Source: Streptomyces mangrovi (GTDB lineage Bacteria > Actinomycetota > Actinomycetes > Streptomycetales > Streptomycetaceae). Taken from it: DNA of 64,000 bases. The notes beneath the pieces were generated by a model. The model did not search any database. It had not been told where the DNA came from and saw only the letters and a program-made list of their open reading frames with translations. Below are positions 20,483 through 32,148 of this stretch, piece after piece; positions within the stretch are counted from its first letter, which is position 1; each line of letters opens with the position of its first letter. The DNA lies in contig NZ_FOSG01000005.1 in assembly GCF_900114215.1 (NCBI RefSeq), forward strand, positions 186,001-250,000, read 5' to 3'. The position numbers and the translations under genes are program-made.

Positions 20483-21361
20483 CTACCGGCCGGTTGTGGA
20501 CAAGTCCGTCACCTGTCGGAGTGACACCACGACGCCCAGCAGCCCCGGCCCCGTGTGTGCGCCGATGACCGCCCCCACCTCGCTGACGTGCAGTTCCCCG
20601 AGCCCGGGCAGCCGGGTGCGCAGCCGCTGTGCGAGCTGGTCGGCACGGTCCGAGGCCGACAGGTGGTGGACGGCGACGTCCACGTCGGCGCCGCCCGCCC
20701 GCTCCGCCACGATCTCCTCCAGTCGGGCGATGGCCCGGGAGGCGGTGCGGACCTTCTCCAGCATGCCGATACGGCCGTCCTCCAGCTCCAGCAGCGGTTT
20801 GACCGCCAGGGCCGAGCCCAGCAGGGCCCGGGCCGCACCGATGCGGCCGCCGCGCCGCAGGTACTCCAGGGTGTCCACGTAGAAGAACGCGGAGGTCCCC
20901 TCGGCCCGCTTCCGGGCCGCGGCGACCGTCTCGTCCAGCGTGCCGCCCGCCTCGGCGGTCTCGGCGGCGGCCAGGGCGCAGAAGCCCAGCGCCATCGCCA
21001 CCATGCCGGTGTCCACCACCCGCACCGGTACGGGCGCCTCCCGGGCGGCGGTCACGGCCGCGTCGTAGGTGCCGGAGAGTTCGGCCGACAGGTGGAGGGA
21101 GACGATGCCCTCCACCCCCGGCTCCCGCGCGATGGAGCGGTACACCTCGGCGAACACCTGCGGGCCGGGGCGGGAGGTGGTGACGGACCGCCGTTTGCGC
21201 AGGGCCTCGGCCAGCGAGCGGGCGGAGAGCTCGGTGCCCTCCTCCAGCGCCCGGTCGCCCAGCACCACGGTCAGCGGCACCGAGGCGATGCGGTGGTGTT
21301 CCAGTGCCGCCTGCGGCAGGTAGGCCGTGGAATCGGTGACGATCGCGACATGGCGGGACAT
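20483..21361 (-). CDS. DegV-family fatty-acid-binding protein
   Basis: 292 residues. VAIVTDSTAYLPQAAL at the start, TSRPGPQVFAEVY, the ligand region HLSAELSGTYDAAVTAA, YVDTLEYLRRGGRIG and the end EVGAVIGAHTGPGLLGVV are the DegV (EDD) family motifs. Members bind a fatty acid; in Firmicutes DegV/FakB proteins present fatty acids to the kinase FakA. No kinase gene is next to it here, so its partner is unknown. ATG at 21361. The stop at 20483 lies 59 bases upstream of the comEA start on the same strand, in the order degV-comEA-comEC usual for Streptomyces. Confidence 0.9.
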   Translation of the reverse strand: MSRHVAIVTDSTAYLPQAALEHHRIASVPLTVVLGDRALEEGTELSARSLAEALRKRRSVTTSRPGPQVFAEVYRSIAREPGVEGIVSLHLSAELSGTYDAAVTAAREAPVPVRVVDTGMVAMALGFCALAAAETAEAGGTLDETVAAARKRAEGTSAFFYVDTLEYLRRGGRIGAARALLGSALAVKPLLELEDGRIGMLEKVRTASRAIARLEEIVAERAGGADVDVAVHHLSASDRADQLAQRLRTRLPGLGELHVSEVGAVIGAHTGPGLLGVVVSLRQVTDLSTTGR

Positions 21362-21505
21362 GGGGCGGAGATTACCGGGCCTTTCCTCGCCGCGGTGAAG
21401 CGAGCGGTACGCCGCGGTCCGCGGTACGGCGGCCCGCTGCCCGATGGTTCACTCAACGGCCTTTCGCGGTGGTGCGGTTCGGGTGGCGGGCGCACCGCGC
21501 GGGGT

Positions 21506-22285
21506 TCACGACGCGCTCTGGGGGCGGCCCTTGCCGAAGTCCGGCCCGAAGTCCGGCCCGAACTCCTTGGTGAAGTCGGTGCCGAAGTCCGCCGTGCGGC
21601 CCTGCGCATCACCCTTCGGGCCCTCGATGCCCGGCGCCTGCGGGGCCCGCACGCCGGGAGCCTCCGCGGCGCTCGGGTCCTGCCGCTCCTTTGGGCTCCG
21701 CGCGCCGGGCGTGGCGGTCCCGGGGGCGGCCTCGGAGGCGGAAGCCGTCCAGTGCCGCAGCGCACCCGCCTCGATCTCGATCTGATCGCTCAGCGCGGCC
21801 AGTCCGTCCTCGTCGTGCCGCCGGGCCCGGTCCTGTGCGGCGAAGCGCAGCGAGTCCGCGGAGGCACGGATGCGGTCGGCGCGCTCCCGCGCGTCCGGGA
21901 GCCGGGCGGCGATCCTGCCGCGATCCGGCTCGCGCTCCATCAGCAGTCGCAGCTCGCCGTCCAGCTGACGGGCGTGCTCGTCGAGCCGGTCGAGCAGGCC
22001 GGCCGCCTCGCTCAGCGAGGGGTCGTTCCGGGTCCCGGTCTCCAGTGCGCGGCGCGTGCTGTCCAGGGAACCGCGCAGTTCCAGCCGTACCCGGGCCAGT
22101 TCGCCCACCGGGCCGGGCTGGGCGCTGCGGGCCTTGAGCGTGGTCTCCTCGACGGTGCGGCGCACCTGCTGCCCCGTCCGCTCCACGCCGCGCCTGACCG
22201 CCCGCACGGTCTTCACCGTGGCGACCGCGCCGAGGACGACGAAGAGCACGAAGAGGAAGGCCAGCAGACCGATGACGAACTCCAC
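21506..22285 (-). CDS. Membrane-anchored coiled-coil protein, unknown function
   Basis: 259 residues. One N-terminal membrane helix (EFVIGLLAFLFVLFVVLGAVATV) is followed by a long charged helical region (about 30-200, with many heptad-like Leu, Arg and Glu). A Pro/Ala linker leads to a short C-terminal repeat of the form FGxDF (TDFTKEF, GPDFGPDFGKG). I do not recognise the family. The GTG at 22285 is chosen because it has a good GAAGGAGCGGAGCT site before it and opens directly with the membrane helix. The frame stays open upstream but without family or codon support. Monocistronic, divergent from glcD. Confidence 0.7.
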   Translation of the reverse strand: MEFVIGLLAFLFVLFVVLGAVATVKTVRAVRRGVERTGQQVRRTVEETTLKARSAQPGPVGELARVRLELRGSLDSTRRALETGTRNDPSLSEAAGLLDRLDEHARQLDGELRLLMEREPDRGRIAARLPDARERADRIRASADSLRFAAQDRARRHDEDGLAALSDQIEIEAGALRHWTASASEAAPGTATPGARSPKERQDPSAAEAPGVRAPQAPGIEGPKGDAQGRTADFGTDFTKEFGPDFGPDFGKGRPQSAS

Positions 22286-22554
22286 AGCTCCGCTCCTTCG
22301 TCGGCCGGTGTGCCGCCGCCCTCCGGAGCCCGGAGGGGGCGGTCGTCCTCCCAGGGTAAACGCGCGGAGCCGGTCCCGGGTTCCGGCGGGCCCGGAGTGC
22401 TCCTCTCTTCCGTCCCGCAGGGGGCCCGGCGGTCTCCCGGCCGCCTCCCGGAGCGCGGCCCGGCCTCCCCTTCTCCGCCCGCCTTCTCGCCGCCGTCCGC
22501 CCGCTGGTCTACCGTCGGTCCACGCCCGTAGTCGGACTGGATGGTGGTGCGCCG

Positions 22555-23991
22555 ATGCACACACACGCGCAGACGGGCCCGGCCGGACGCCGGGCCGGGG
22601 GGCTGCCCGGGGATCTGGCCGGTGACTTGGCCGGTGACCTGGCCGCCATCGTGGGGCGCGACCACGTCAGGACCGACGACGGTGCGCTGGCCGCCTACGC
22701 CCGCGACGCCACCCCCCTCTTCCACGCCCGGCCGCAGGCCGTGGTGCTGCCCGGCAGCACCGACGAGGTCGCCGCGGTCCTGCGGTACGCCACCGAGCGG
22801 GGCGTACCGGTCGTACCGCGCGGCGCGGGCTCCAACCTGTGCGCCGCCACCGTGCCCCTGCGCGGCGGCATCGTCATGGTGCTCACCCGGCTCGACCGAA
22901 TTCTGGAGGTCAGCCCCGCCGAGCTGCTGGCCCGCGTCCAGCCCGGGGTGACCACCGCCGCGCTGGCGGACGCGGCGGCGCGCGAGGGCCTGCTGTACGC
23001 CCCCGACCCCGGCAGCCGCACCGTCTCCACCGTCGGCGGCAACGTGGCGACCTGCGCCGGCGGCCTGCGCGGCCTGAAGTACGGCGTCACCCGCAACCAT
23101 GTGCTCGGCCTGGAGGCCGTCCTGCCCACCGGGGAGGTCATCCGCACCGGCGGCCGGCTGTGGAAGGACGTGGCCGGCTACGACCTCACCCGGCTGCTGA
23201 CCGGTTCCGAGGGCACCCTCGCGGTGATCACCGAGGCCACCGTGGCCCTGCTGCCGGCTCCCGAGGAGACCGGCACCGGGGTCGCCTACTTCGACTCGCT
23301 CGCCGACGCCTCCCGGGCCGTCGCGGCCGTCATCGCCGACGGGATCGTCCCGGCCACGCTGGAGTTCCTCGACCGCAAGTGCGTCTCGGCCGTCGAGGAG
23401 TTCGCCGGGCTCGGCCTGCGGCGGGACGCCGGGGCGCTGCTGCTCTTCGGCGACGACGGCTCCAGGCGCACCGTGGCGGGCACCCTCGCCCGTATCGGGG
23501 AGGTGTGCGGGGCCTCCGGGGCCCTGGAGGTCACCCTCGCCGAGGACGTGGCCCGCTCCGACGCCCTGCTCGCCGCCCGCCGCTGCTCGCTTCCGGCGCT
23601 CTCCCGGCTGGGTTCGCTCACGATCCTGGAGGACGCCACCGTGCCCCGCCACCGGCTCGCCGAGATGGTGGACCGCATCGACGAGATCGCCGACCGCCAC
23701 GGTCTGCGGATCGCCACCTTCGGGCACGCCGGGGACGGCAACCTCCACCCCACCTGCGTACTCGATCCCGACGACGGCGAGGGGGCCGACCGCGCCCACC
23801 GGGCGTTCGCCGAGATCTTCGCGGCCGCCATCGCCCTGGACGGCACCATCACCGGCGAGCACGGTGTGGGCGCCGCCAAACTGCCCTACCTGGCCGACCG
23901 GATCGGGGACGACCAGGTCGCCCTGCTGCGCCGTGTCAAGCAGGCCTTCGACCCGGCGGGCATCCTCAACCCGGGAAAGCTCGGATCCTGA
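22555..23991 (+). CDS. glcD: FAD-linked 2-hydroxy-acid oxidase subunit (GlcD-like)
   Basis: 478 residues. FAD-binding (PCMH) domain: PQAVVLPGSTDEVAAVLRYA, VPRGAGSNLCAATVPLRGG, GLLYAPDPGSRTVSTVGGNVATCAGGLRGLKYG and LLTGSEGTLAVITEATV. The C-terminal oxidase domain ends TFGHAGDGNLHPTCVLDP, GTITGEHGVGAAK and FDPAGILNPGKL. The enzyme should oxidise glycolate or D-lactate to the keto acid, passing electrons through the adjacent Fe-S subunit. Near the N-terminus GDLAGDLAGDLA is a short tandem repeat. ATG at 22555. Stop at 23991 is 44 bases before glcF, so the two form an operon. Confidence 0.88.
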   Translation: MHTHAQTGPAGRRAGGLPGDLAGDLAGDLAAIVGRDHVRTDDGALAAYARDATPLFHARPQAVVLPGSTDEVAAVLRYATERGVPVVPRGAGSNLCAATVPLRGGIVMVLTRLDRILEVSPAELLARVQPGVTTAALADAAAREGLLYAPDPGSRTVSTVGGNVATCAGGLRGLKYGVTRNHVLGLEAVLPTGEVIRTGGRLWKDVAGYDLTRLLTGSEGTLAVITEATVALLPAPEETGTGVAYFDSLADASRAVAAVIADGIVPATLEFLDRKCVSAVEEFAGLGLRRDAGALLLFGDDGSRRTVAGTLARIGEVCGASGALEVTLAEDVARSDALLAARRCSLPALSRLGSLTILEDATVPRHRLAEMVDRIDEIADRHGLRIATFGHAGDGNLHPTCVLDPDDGEGADRAHRAFAEIFAAAIALDGTITGEHGVGAAKLPYLADRIGDDQVALLRRVKQAFDPAGILNPGKLGS

Positions 23992-24035
23992 CTTCCTCCC
24001 CGCCCGACGGCGGGGGTGTCCACGGAGGACCCCCG

Positions 24036-25271
24036 ATGACCGACTCCGCACCCCGTTCCGATCCCGCTTCCTCCTCCGAGCCCTCCGAGCCCGCCCCCTC
24101 CCCCGGGCCCGTTACCGGACGGGGCGAAGGGCTCGGCGTCTTCGACAAGGCGCTGCTCGACCGCTGCATCTCCTGCGGGTTCTGCCTGCCCGCCTGCCCC
24201 ACCTACGCCCTCACCCGCCAGGAGCCCTCCTCCCCGCGCGGCCGTATCACCCTGATGCGGGCGCTGGAGTCCGGCGACCTCACCCCGGACGACCCCACCC
24301 TGGCCGAGGAGTCGTCGTTCTGCCTGGGCTGCCGGGCCTGTGAGCCGGTCTGCCCGGCGGGCGTGGAGTACGGGCAGCTGCTGGAGCAGTGGCGCGACCA
24401 CCAGTGGCAGGGGCGCGGCCGACCCCTGATCGCCCGGCTGCTGATGGCCGCGGTGTCCCGGCCGTGGCTGCTGCGCCTCCAGGGGCTGGTGCGGCGCCAC
24501 GCCCGGGAGCGCCGTCCGGCGAGCGGGGAGCGAAAGCGGGAGCGGCCGGTGTCGCTGATGCTGGGCTGCGCCGAGCGCGGGCTGTACCCGTCCGTCTCGC
24601 GCGCCGTGCGCGAGCTGCGGCCGGAGGTCGCCGTCCCCGCCGGGCAGGGCTGCTGCGGCGCGCTGCACGCCCACAACGGCGACTCCGCCGCCGGCGCCGG
24701 GATGGCCCGCGCGCTCGGCGAGCGGCTGCCGGGCACCGTCGTGACCACCTCCGGCGGCTGCGCCGCCCATCTCGCCCACCACCTGGGCCGCGACCGCGTC
24801 AGGGAGCTGAGCGAGTACCTGGAGGCCACCGGCCACCGGCCCTCGGGCCGGGTCACGGTCGGCGGGCGCCGGGCGCGGGTGGCGCTCCAGGACTCCTGCC
24901 ACCTGCGCAACGGCCTGGGCGTGACCCGCCCGCCCCGCGAACTCGTCGCCGCGGTGGCCGAGTACGTCGAGCTGCCCGGCGCGGGCGACTGCTGCGGCGC
25001 CGCCGGCACGTACGCGATGCTGCGGCCGGAGGACAGCCGGGCCGTGCTGGCCCCGAAGCTGGAGGCGCTGCGGAAGCTGGACGTGGACTACGTCGTGGCG
25101 GTCAACCCCGGGTGTCTGCGCCAGCTGCGGCAGGGACTGCGCCGTACGCGCTCCCGTACGAAGGCCGTCCATCTGGCCGAACTTCTCGCCATGGCGGCGC
25201 GGTCGGAGCCGGGGGCGGGACCGGGAACCGAGCCCGGCCCGGGAACGGACGCCGGGCCGGCGGCGGGCTGA
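24036..25271 (+). CDS. glcF: Fe-S subunit of 2-hydroxy-acid oxidase (GlcF-like)
   Basis: 411 residues. Two 4Fe-4S ferredoxin motifs are CISCGFCLPACP (Cys44, 47, 50, 54) and CLGCRACEPVCP. Two CCG domains follow: GQGCCGALHAHNGD and GDCCGAAGTYAMLRPE. This is the electron-transfer subunit that links the flavin dehydrogenase to quinone or another acceptor. ATG at 24036 has a GGAGG site eight bases upstream. The C-terminal 20 residues are a Pro/Gly tail of no clear function. The gene is followed by a 22-bp perfect terminator shared with leuS. A separate GlcE-like subunit is not present nearby. Confidence 0.9.
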   Translation: MTDSAPRSDPASSSEPSEPAPSPGPVTGRGEGLGVFDKALLDRCISCGFCLPACPTYALTRQEPSSPRGRITLMRALESGDLTPDDPTLAEESSFCLGCRACEPVCPAGVEYGQLLEQWRDHQWQGRGRPLIARLLMAAVSRPWLLRLQGLVRRHARERRPASGERKRERPVSLMLGCAERGLYPSVSRAVRELRPEVAVPAGQGCCGALHAHNGDSAAGAGMARALGERLPGTVVTTSGGCAAHLAHHLGRDRVRELSEYLEATGHRPSGRVTVGGRRARVALQDSCHLRNGLGVTRPPRELVAAVAEYVELPGAGDCCGAAGTYAMLRPEDSRAVLAPKLEALRKLDVDYVVAVNPGCLRQLRQGLRRTRSRTKAVHLAELLAMAARSEPGAGPGTEPGPGTDAGPAAG

Positions 25272-25274
25272 ACG

Positions 25275-25324
25275 CACGCGGCGGCGGGGCCGCGGCCGGT
25301 GAGCCGCGGCCCCGCCGCCGCGTG
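25275..25324. terminator. Bidirectional terminator between glcF and leuS
   Basis: Perfect 22-bp stem: arm 25275-25296 (cacgcggcggcggggccg...), 6-base loop, complementary arm 25303-25324. It separates the convergent glcF and leuS stops and should stop transcription both ways. Confidence 0.9.
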
Positions 25325-25341
25325 ACGCAGGTACCCCCGGG

Positions 25342-28218
<2,877 letters not shown>

Positions 28219-28270
28219 CGTCCTCTAAGCTCCATCGGTCGTCGTCTGCCCGCGGGAGGGCTCACGGCCC

Positions 28271-28301
28271 GTAAACGAAAAGGCCCCTCGCACAGGAGGG
28301 G
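28271..28301 (-). promoter_or_regulatory. Attenuator hairpin in the leuS leader
   Basis: On the minus strand, CCCCTC and GAGGGG (28296-28301 and 28284-28289) form a 6-bp stem followed by CCTTTTCGTTT, a classic T-rich terminator tail that is rare in Streptomyces. Upstream a second stem pairs 28312-28318 with 28326-28332. A third 9-base pairing is possible between 28304-28312 and 28357-28365, the end of the leader peptide. The arrangement fits transcription attenuation controlled by ribosome position on the Leu codons. The exact alternative pairs need folding. Confidence 0.65.
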
Positions 28302-28355
28302 ACGCCGCGCTGGTTCCGACCTCACCGGAACCGGGACCGGAGGGTCGGCGCTGGT

Positions 28356-28394
28356 TCAGCGCGGCCCGCTAAGCAGAAGGCGTACGGCACGCAT
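28356..28394 (-). CDS. Leu-rich leader peptide of leuS
   Basis: Twelve codons, MRAVRLLLSGPR, with three consecutive Leu codons (CTT CTG CTT). The CTT codon is rare in high-GC genomes and is used twice here. No convincing ribosome-binding site precedes the ATG. A TACCCT -10-like box lies only seven bases upstream, so the transcript may start at or near the ATG (leaderless). The stop overlaps a segment that can pair with the leader further on. Ribosome stalling on the Leu codons when charged tRNA-Leu is low would favour leuS readthrough. The leuS start lies 138 bases downstream. Confidence 0.7.
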   Translation of the reverse strand: MRAVRLLLSGPR

Positions 28395-28475
28395 GCCGTC
28401 AGGGTACCGCAAGGCCTTCCCCGCTCCGGCGACCGTCCGGAGCGGGGACAGAGCCCGGACAGAGCCCGGACGGAC

Positions 28476-28509
28476 GAGAGCGGGCCGCCCTTTTGGACGG
28501 CCCGCTCTC
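28476..28509 (-). terminator. Terminator after the first tRNA-Ala gene
   Basis: Perfect 12-bp stem, gagagcgggccg at 28476-28487 with its complement at 28498-28509, loop containing TTTT, just past the tRNA 3' end. A 12-base tandem (gacagagcccgg twice) lies beyond it at 28447-28470. Confidence 0.85.
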
Positions 28510-28515
28510 CCGGTG

Positions 28516-28588
<73 letters not shown>

Positions 28589-28802
28589 TTGTTCCCTCCG
28601 TCGCGGTCCCCCGCGGCGGCGATGCCTACTGTACACGTCCGGAAGCGCTCTTCGCCAAATCCCATAACGGCCAGGTCACGACCGTCCGGGTACTGTCGTA
28701 CTCCCACGCCCGTACGCAGTCTGCCGCCGCGTCCGGGCAACCGGCCGCGCCCGCCCGCACGTCCACGCATACGACCGCCACAGCCAGGAGCCGGAGCCGC
28801 CC

Positions 28803-30224
28803 GTGAGTACGCTGCAGTTGACCGCCGACCGCCGGTTCCCCGCGGCGCGGGCGTATCTGCTGAAGCGCTCCACACGGCTCGCCGCCGTGTTCTGCCTGCT
28901 CTCCTTCACCGCCTTCCTGGCGGCGCAGAGCGCGGCGAACGTCTCCATGATCGACCTGATGGTCTACCGGACCGAGGGCTGGACGGCCCGCACCGGCGGC
29001 GACCTGTACGCGATGCGTGCCACGCACGCCGAACTGCCCATGACCTACCCGCCGTTCGCCGCGCTGCTGTTCATACCCCTGACCCTGGTCGACGTGCCGA
29101 CGATGCGGCTGCTGGCGACCGGGGCGAACCTCGCCCTGCTGGTCGCCCTGGTCCATCTGTCGCTGCGGCTGACCGGACGTCCGCTGAACCTTCCCCGCCC
29201 GGCCGCCGCCCTGGCGCTGTCGGCGGTCGCCGTCTGGTGCGAGCCGGTGTGGACGACGCTGCGGTACGGCCAGGTCAACCTGCTGCTGGCGGTGCTGGTG
29301 CTGTGGGACCTGTCCCGGCGCTCCGGCCACCGCTGGGCCGGCGTCGGCATCGGGGTGGCCGCCGGGATCAAGCTGACCCCCGCGCTGTTCGCGGTCTTCC
29401 TGGCCCTGTGCGGGCTGACCCTGGCCTGGCGGCGAAGGCGGCTCTCCGGCGGCCCGGTGCGGCTGTGGAACGACTGGCTGCGCCGGGCCGCCGTCGCCTC
29501 GGGCGCGTTCGCCGGGACGGTCGCGCTGGCGGCGCTGGTGCTGCCGCGGGACTCCCGGAACTTCTGGACCGGGGCCCTCTTCTCCCCCGAGCGCGTCGGC
29601 CGGGTCGAGGACACCGCCAACCAGTCGCTGCGCGGCGTCCTGGCGCGGCTGCTGCACACGGCCGAACCCGGCGCCGGCTGGACGGTGCTCGCCGTCGCGG
29701 CGGCCGTGGCGGGGCTCGCCGTCGCGGTGGCCGCCGTGCTCGCCGGCCCGCGCCGGCTGCCCTCCGCGCACGCCTGGGCCGCCGTCTGCGTCGCCTGCAC
29801 CGCGCTGCTGGTCAGCCCCGTCTCCTGGTCGCACCACTGGGTGTGGTGCGTGCCCGCCGTGCTGCTGCTGGGCTCGGAGGCGCTGCGCCGCGGCAGTGCG
29901 CCGTGGTGGACGGGTACGGCACTGGCGACGCTGCTGTTCTGCTCCTACGCGCTGTGGTGGGTGCCGCACGGCTCCTCCGTGGAGCGGTTCGAACTGCGGC
30001 AGAGCGGTGCGCAGACGGTGCTGTCCGCGGTCTATCCGGCGGCCGGCGCGGTGCTGCTCGCCCTCGCCGCCGTCCTGGCGGTACGCGCGCTGCGGCGGCC
30101 CGCGCCGTACCCGGGGCCGGCGGGATCCTCCGGCGCCCTCCCCGCGCCCAGGGCCCGTGCGGCCTCACGAGCCCGTGCGCGGCGGGCGACGGTCAGGCCG
30201 CCACGAAGGAGTAGAAGCGCTTGA
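28803..30224 (+). CDS. GT87-type (DUF2029) polyprenyl-linked mannosyltransferase-like membrane protein
   Basis: 473 residues, about 10 to 12 membrane helices. The first luminal loop contains MIDLMVYRTEGWTARTGG and DLYAM, followed by MTYPPFAALLFIPL, the D..Y and YPP pattern of GT-C fold family GT87 (alpha-mannosyltransferases of actinobacteria using polyprenyl-phosphate-mannose). LRYGQVNLLLAVLVLWDL and GIKLTPALFAVF are further family motifs. The C-terminal 50 residues are a Pro/Arg-rich cytoplasmic tail. GTG at 28803. It overlaps the convergent zinc-ribbon gene at its 3' end by 32 bases. Likely substrate: a lipoglycan or wall glycan. Flanked by the two tRNA-Ala genes. Confidence 0.85.
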   Translation: MSTLQLTADRRFPAARAYLLKRSTRLAAVFCLLSFTAFLAAQSAANVSMIDLMVYRTEGWTARTGGDLYAMRATHAELPMTYPPFAALLFIPLTLVDVPTMRLLATGANLALLVALVHLSLRLTGRPLNLPRPAAALALSAVAVWCEPVWTTLRYGQVNLLLAVLVLWDLSRRSGHRWAGVGIGVAAGIKLTPALFAVFLALCGLTLAWRRRRLSGGPVRLWNDWLRRAAVASGAFAGTVALAALVLPRDSRNFWTGALFSPERVGRVEDTANQSLRGVLARLLHTAEPGAGWTVLAVAAAVAGLAVAVAAVLAGPRRLPSAHAWAAVCVACTALLVSPVSWSHHWVWCVPAVLLLGSEALRRGSAPWWTGTALATLLFCSYALWWVPHGSSVERFELRQSGAQTVLSAVYPAAGAVLLALAAVLAVRALRRPAPYPGPAGSSGALPAPRARAASRARARRATVRPPRRSRSA

Positions 30225-30426
30225 GAGTGCAGTGCTCCTCAAGGAGCCGGCCGTAGATCGGCTCGCCCTCCAGCTCGCGGTAGGTCTCGATCGGGTCGCC
30301 CTTGATGATCAGCGCCCGCGCGCACTCGACACACCAGTACTGGTACGCCGTGTTGACCGGCTCCATGTCGCGGACGATCGGGGTCCCGCTGCCGCACCAG
30401 TCGCACTTCCTGCTGTGTGCACCCAT
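30193..30426 (-). CDS. Small zinc-ribbon protein, unknown function
   Basis: 77 residues with two CxxC pairs, CDWCGSG near the start and WCVECARALI in the middle, which should bind one zinc. The rest (EPIYGRLLEEHCTLKRFYSFVAA) is short and helical. I recall similar unnamed proteins across Streptomyces. Good coding bias and start ATG at 30426. The last 32 bases overlap the 3' end of the glycosyltransferase gene on the other strand. No function assigned. Confidence 0.75.
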   Translation of the reverse strand: MGAHSRKCDWCGSGTPIVRDMEPVNTAYQYWCVECARALIIKGDPIETYRELEGEPIYGRLLEEHCTLKRFYSFVAA

Positions 30427-30665
30427 GTCCGTCAGTCAACTCCAGCCGTGACCGCAGGCGTGCGCACGTGGGGAACCCCTCCGCTGTCTCTGCCGTCCTC
30501 GATGTCTCCGAACGCCCCGGCGGGCTCCCGCTGCGCGCAGCGGCCCGTCCGGCGTTCCGATTCTGCCATGCTCCGTCCGCGGGCAGGAGGGCGCGAACGC
30601 GTGCGACGAGGTTCCGCTTCCCCCCTCACCGCACCGCTCCGGGGCGCCTCCGCCGGAAAAGCGAA

Positions 30666-30693
30666 GATCCCGCCCCCGGTGGGGGACGGGATC
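30666..30693 (-). terminator. Terminator after the second tRNA-Ala gene
   Basis: Stem gatcccgccccc (30666-30677) and gggggacgggatc (30681-30693), with one bulged A, directly past the tRNA 3' end. Confidence 0.8.
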
Positions 30694-30706
30694 TCTCTCA
30701 CTCGTG

Positions 30707-30779
<73 letters not shown>

Positions 30780-30932
30780 AAGGCTCCGGCTCCGCCGCTT
30801 CCACCGCGGTGCCGTGAACGGGAAGAAGCTTAACCGGTGGCCTGCCCGAATGCGAAATCCGCCGCCGGTCCACCCCGGACCGGCCCTCGGACCGGCCCCC
30901 GGGGAGCCTTTCGGGCCGGCCTCAGGAGCGTG

Positions 30933-31574
30933 TCAGACGTCGTCGCCGAGGACCGGCTGGGGAAGCGTTCCGGCGTTGTGCTCCAGCAGCCGCCAGCCGC
31001 GCGCCCCCTCGCCAAGGACCGACCAGCAGCAGTTGGTCAGCCCGCCCAGCGATTCCCACGAGCCCGGTTCCAGGCCCAGCAGACGGCCGATGGTGGTGCG
31101 GATCGTGCCGCCGTGGCTGACCACGACCAGAACCCCGCCGTCGGGCAGCTTGTCGGCGTTGCGCTCGACCACCGGCGCCGCGCGGTCGGCCACCTCGGTC
31201 TCCAGCTCGCCGCCGCCGCGCCGCACGGGCTCGCCGCGCTTCCAGGCGGCGTACTCCTCGCCGTGGCGCTCGACGATCTCCTCGTGCGTCAGCCCCTGCC
31301 ACACGCCCGCGTACGTCTCGCGCAGGCTCTCGTAGCGGGTGACCTCCAGGCCGGTGACCGCGGCCAGCTCGGCGGCGGTGTCCACGGCCCTCTTCAGATC
31401 GGAGGCGATGATCGCGTCCGGCCTGAGCGCCGCGAGCAGCCGCGCGGCACGGCGGGCCTGCTCCAGGCCCGCCTCGGTCAGCTCGATGTCCGTGGTGCCC
31501 TGGAAGCGTCGTTCGAGGTTCCACGCGGTCTGCCCGTGCCGCCACAGCACGATGCGGCGGCCGCGTCCCGCCAC
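30933..31574 (-). CDS. Histidine phosphatase family protein (phosphoglycerate mutase-like)
   Basis: 213 residues. RIVLWRHGQTAWNLERRFQG holds the catalytic RHG motif; SDLKRAVDTAAEL, ETYAGVWQGLTHEEI and VVVSHGGTIRTTIGRLLG supply the second Arg, acid and second His. The family removes phosphate from sugars or small molecules; candidates include phosphoglycerate mutase-like, alpha-ribazole or glucosyl-3-phosphoglycerate phosphatases. The substrate cannot be read. The start lies 8 bases after the rsfS stop, so the two are co-transcribed. Confidence 0.9.
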   Translation of the reverse strand: MAGRGRRIVLWRHGQTAWNLERRFQGTTDIELTEAGLEQARRAARLLAALRPDAIIASDLKRAVDTAAELAAVTGLEVTRYESLRETYAGVWQGLTHEEIVERHGEEYAAWKRGEPVRRGGGELETEVADRAAPVVERNADKLPDGGVLVVVSHGGTIRTTIGRLLGLEPGSWESLGGLTNCCWSVLGEGARGWRLLEHNAGTLPQPVLGDDV

Positions 31575-31582
31575 GCGTCCGT

Positions 31583-32008
31583 TCAGCTCAGCTCACCGCC
31601 CTCGTCCGCGGCGGCCTCGCCCTCGCCCTTGCCCCGGGTGGCCTTGGCGTCCTCGGGCAGGTCGATCTCCGGGCAGTCCTTCCACAGGCGCTCCAGCGCG
31701 TAGAAGACCCGCTCCTCGCTGTGCTGGACGTGCACGACGATGTCGACGAAGTCCAGCAGGACCCAGCGGCCGTCGCGCTCGCCCTCGCGGCGCACCGGCT
31801 TGACGCCCTTCTCCTTCTGCAGCCGTTCCTCGATCTCGTCGACGATCGACTTGACCTGGCGGTCGTTGGGCGCGGAGGCCAGCAGGAAGGCGTCGGTGAT
31901 GGAGAGCACATCACTGACGTCGTACGCGACGACGTCGTGGGCGAGCTTGTCGGCGGCAGCCTGGGCTGCTGCGTTGATCAGCTCGATGGAGCGGTCCGTG
32001 GCGGTCAC
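31583..32008 (-). CDS. rsfS: Ribosome silencing factor
   Basis: 141 residues. The core DVSDVLSITDAFLLASAPNDRQVKSIVDEIEE, then GRWVLLDFVDIVVHVQ and FYALERLWKDCPEIDLPE, is the RsfS (formerly Iojap) fold, which binds ribosomal protein uL14 and keeps subunits apart in starvation. The C-terminal extension is acidic (EGEAAADEGGELS). GTG at 32008 (MTATDRSIEL) is chosen over TTG at 32014 because a GAAAG site is at a good distance for the GTG. The LCP gene ends 140 bases upstream; the gap is rich in G/C inverted repeats that may end that gene. Confidence 0.93.
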   Translation of the reverse strand: MTATDRSIELINAAAQAAADKLAHDVVAYDVSDVLSITDAFLLASAPNDRQVKSIVDEIEERLQKEKGVKPVRREGERDGRWVLLDFVDIVVHVQHSEERVFYALERLWKDCPEIDLPEDAKATRGKGEGEAAADEGGELS

Positions 32009-32148
32009 AGGCAACGCTTTCGGTCGGTGGTCTACAACCCCTCCAGGGTCTCACGACCCGCCGCGGACCGGCTCCGTCGGGCCCGGCGGGGCTCCCCCCC
32101 GCCGGACCACCGGGCTCCCCCGCCGGTCCGCCGCGCCCGCCCGCGGTC

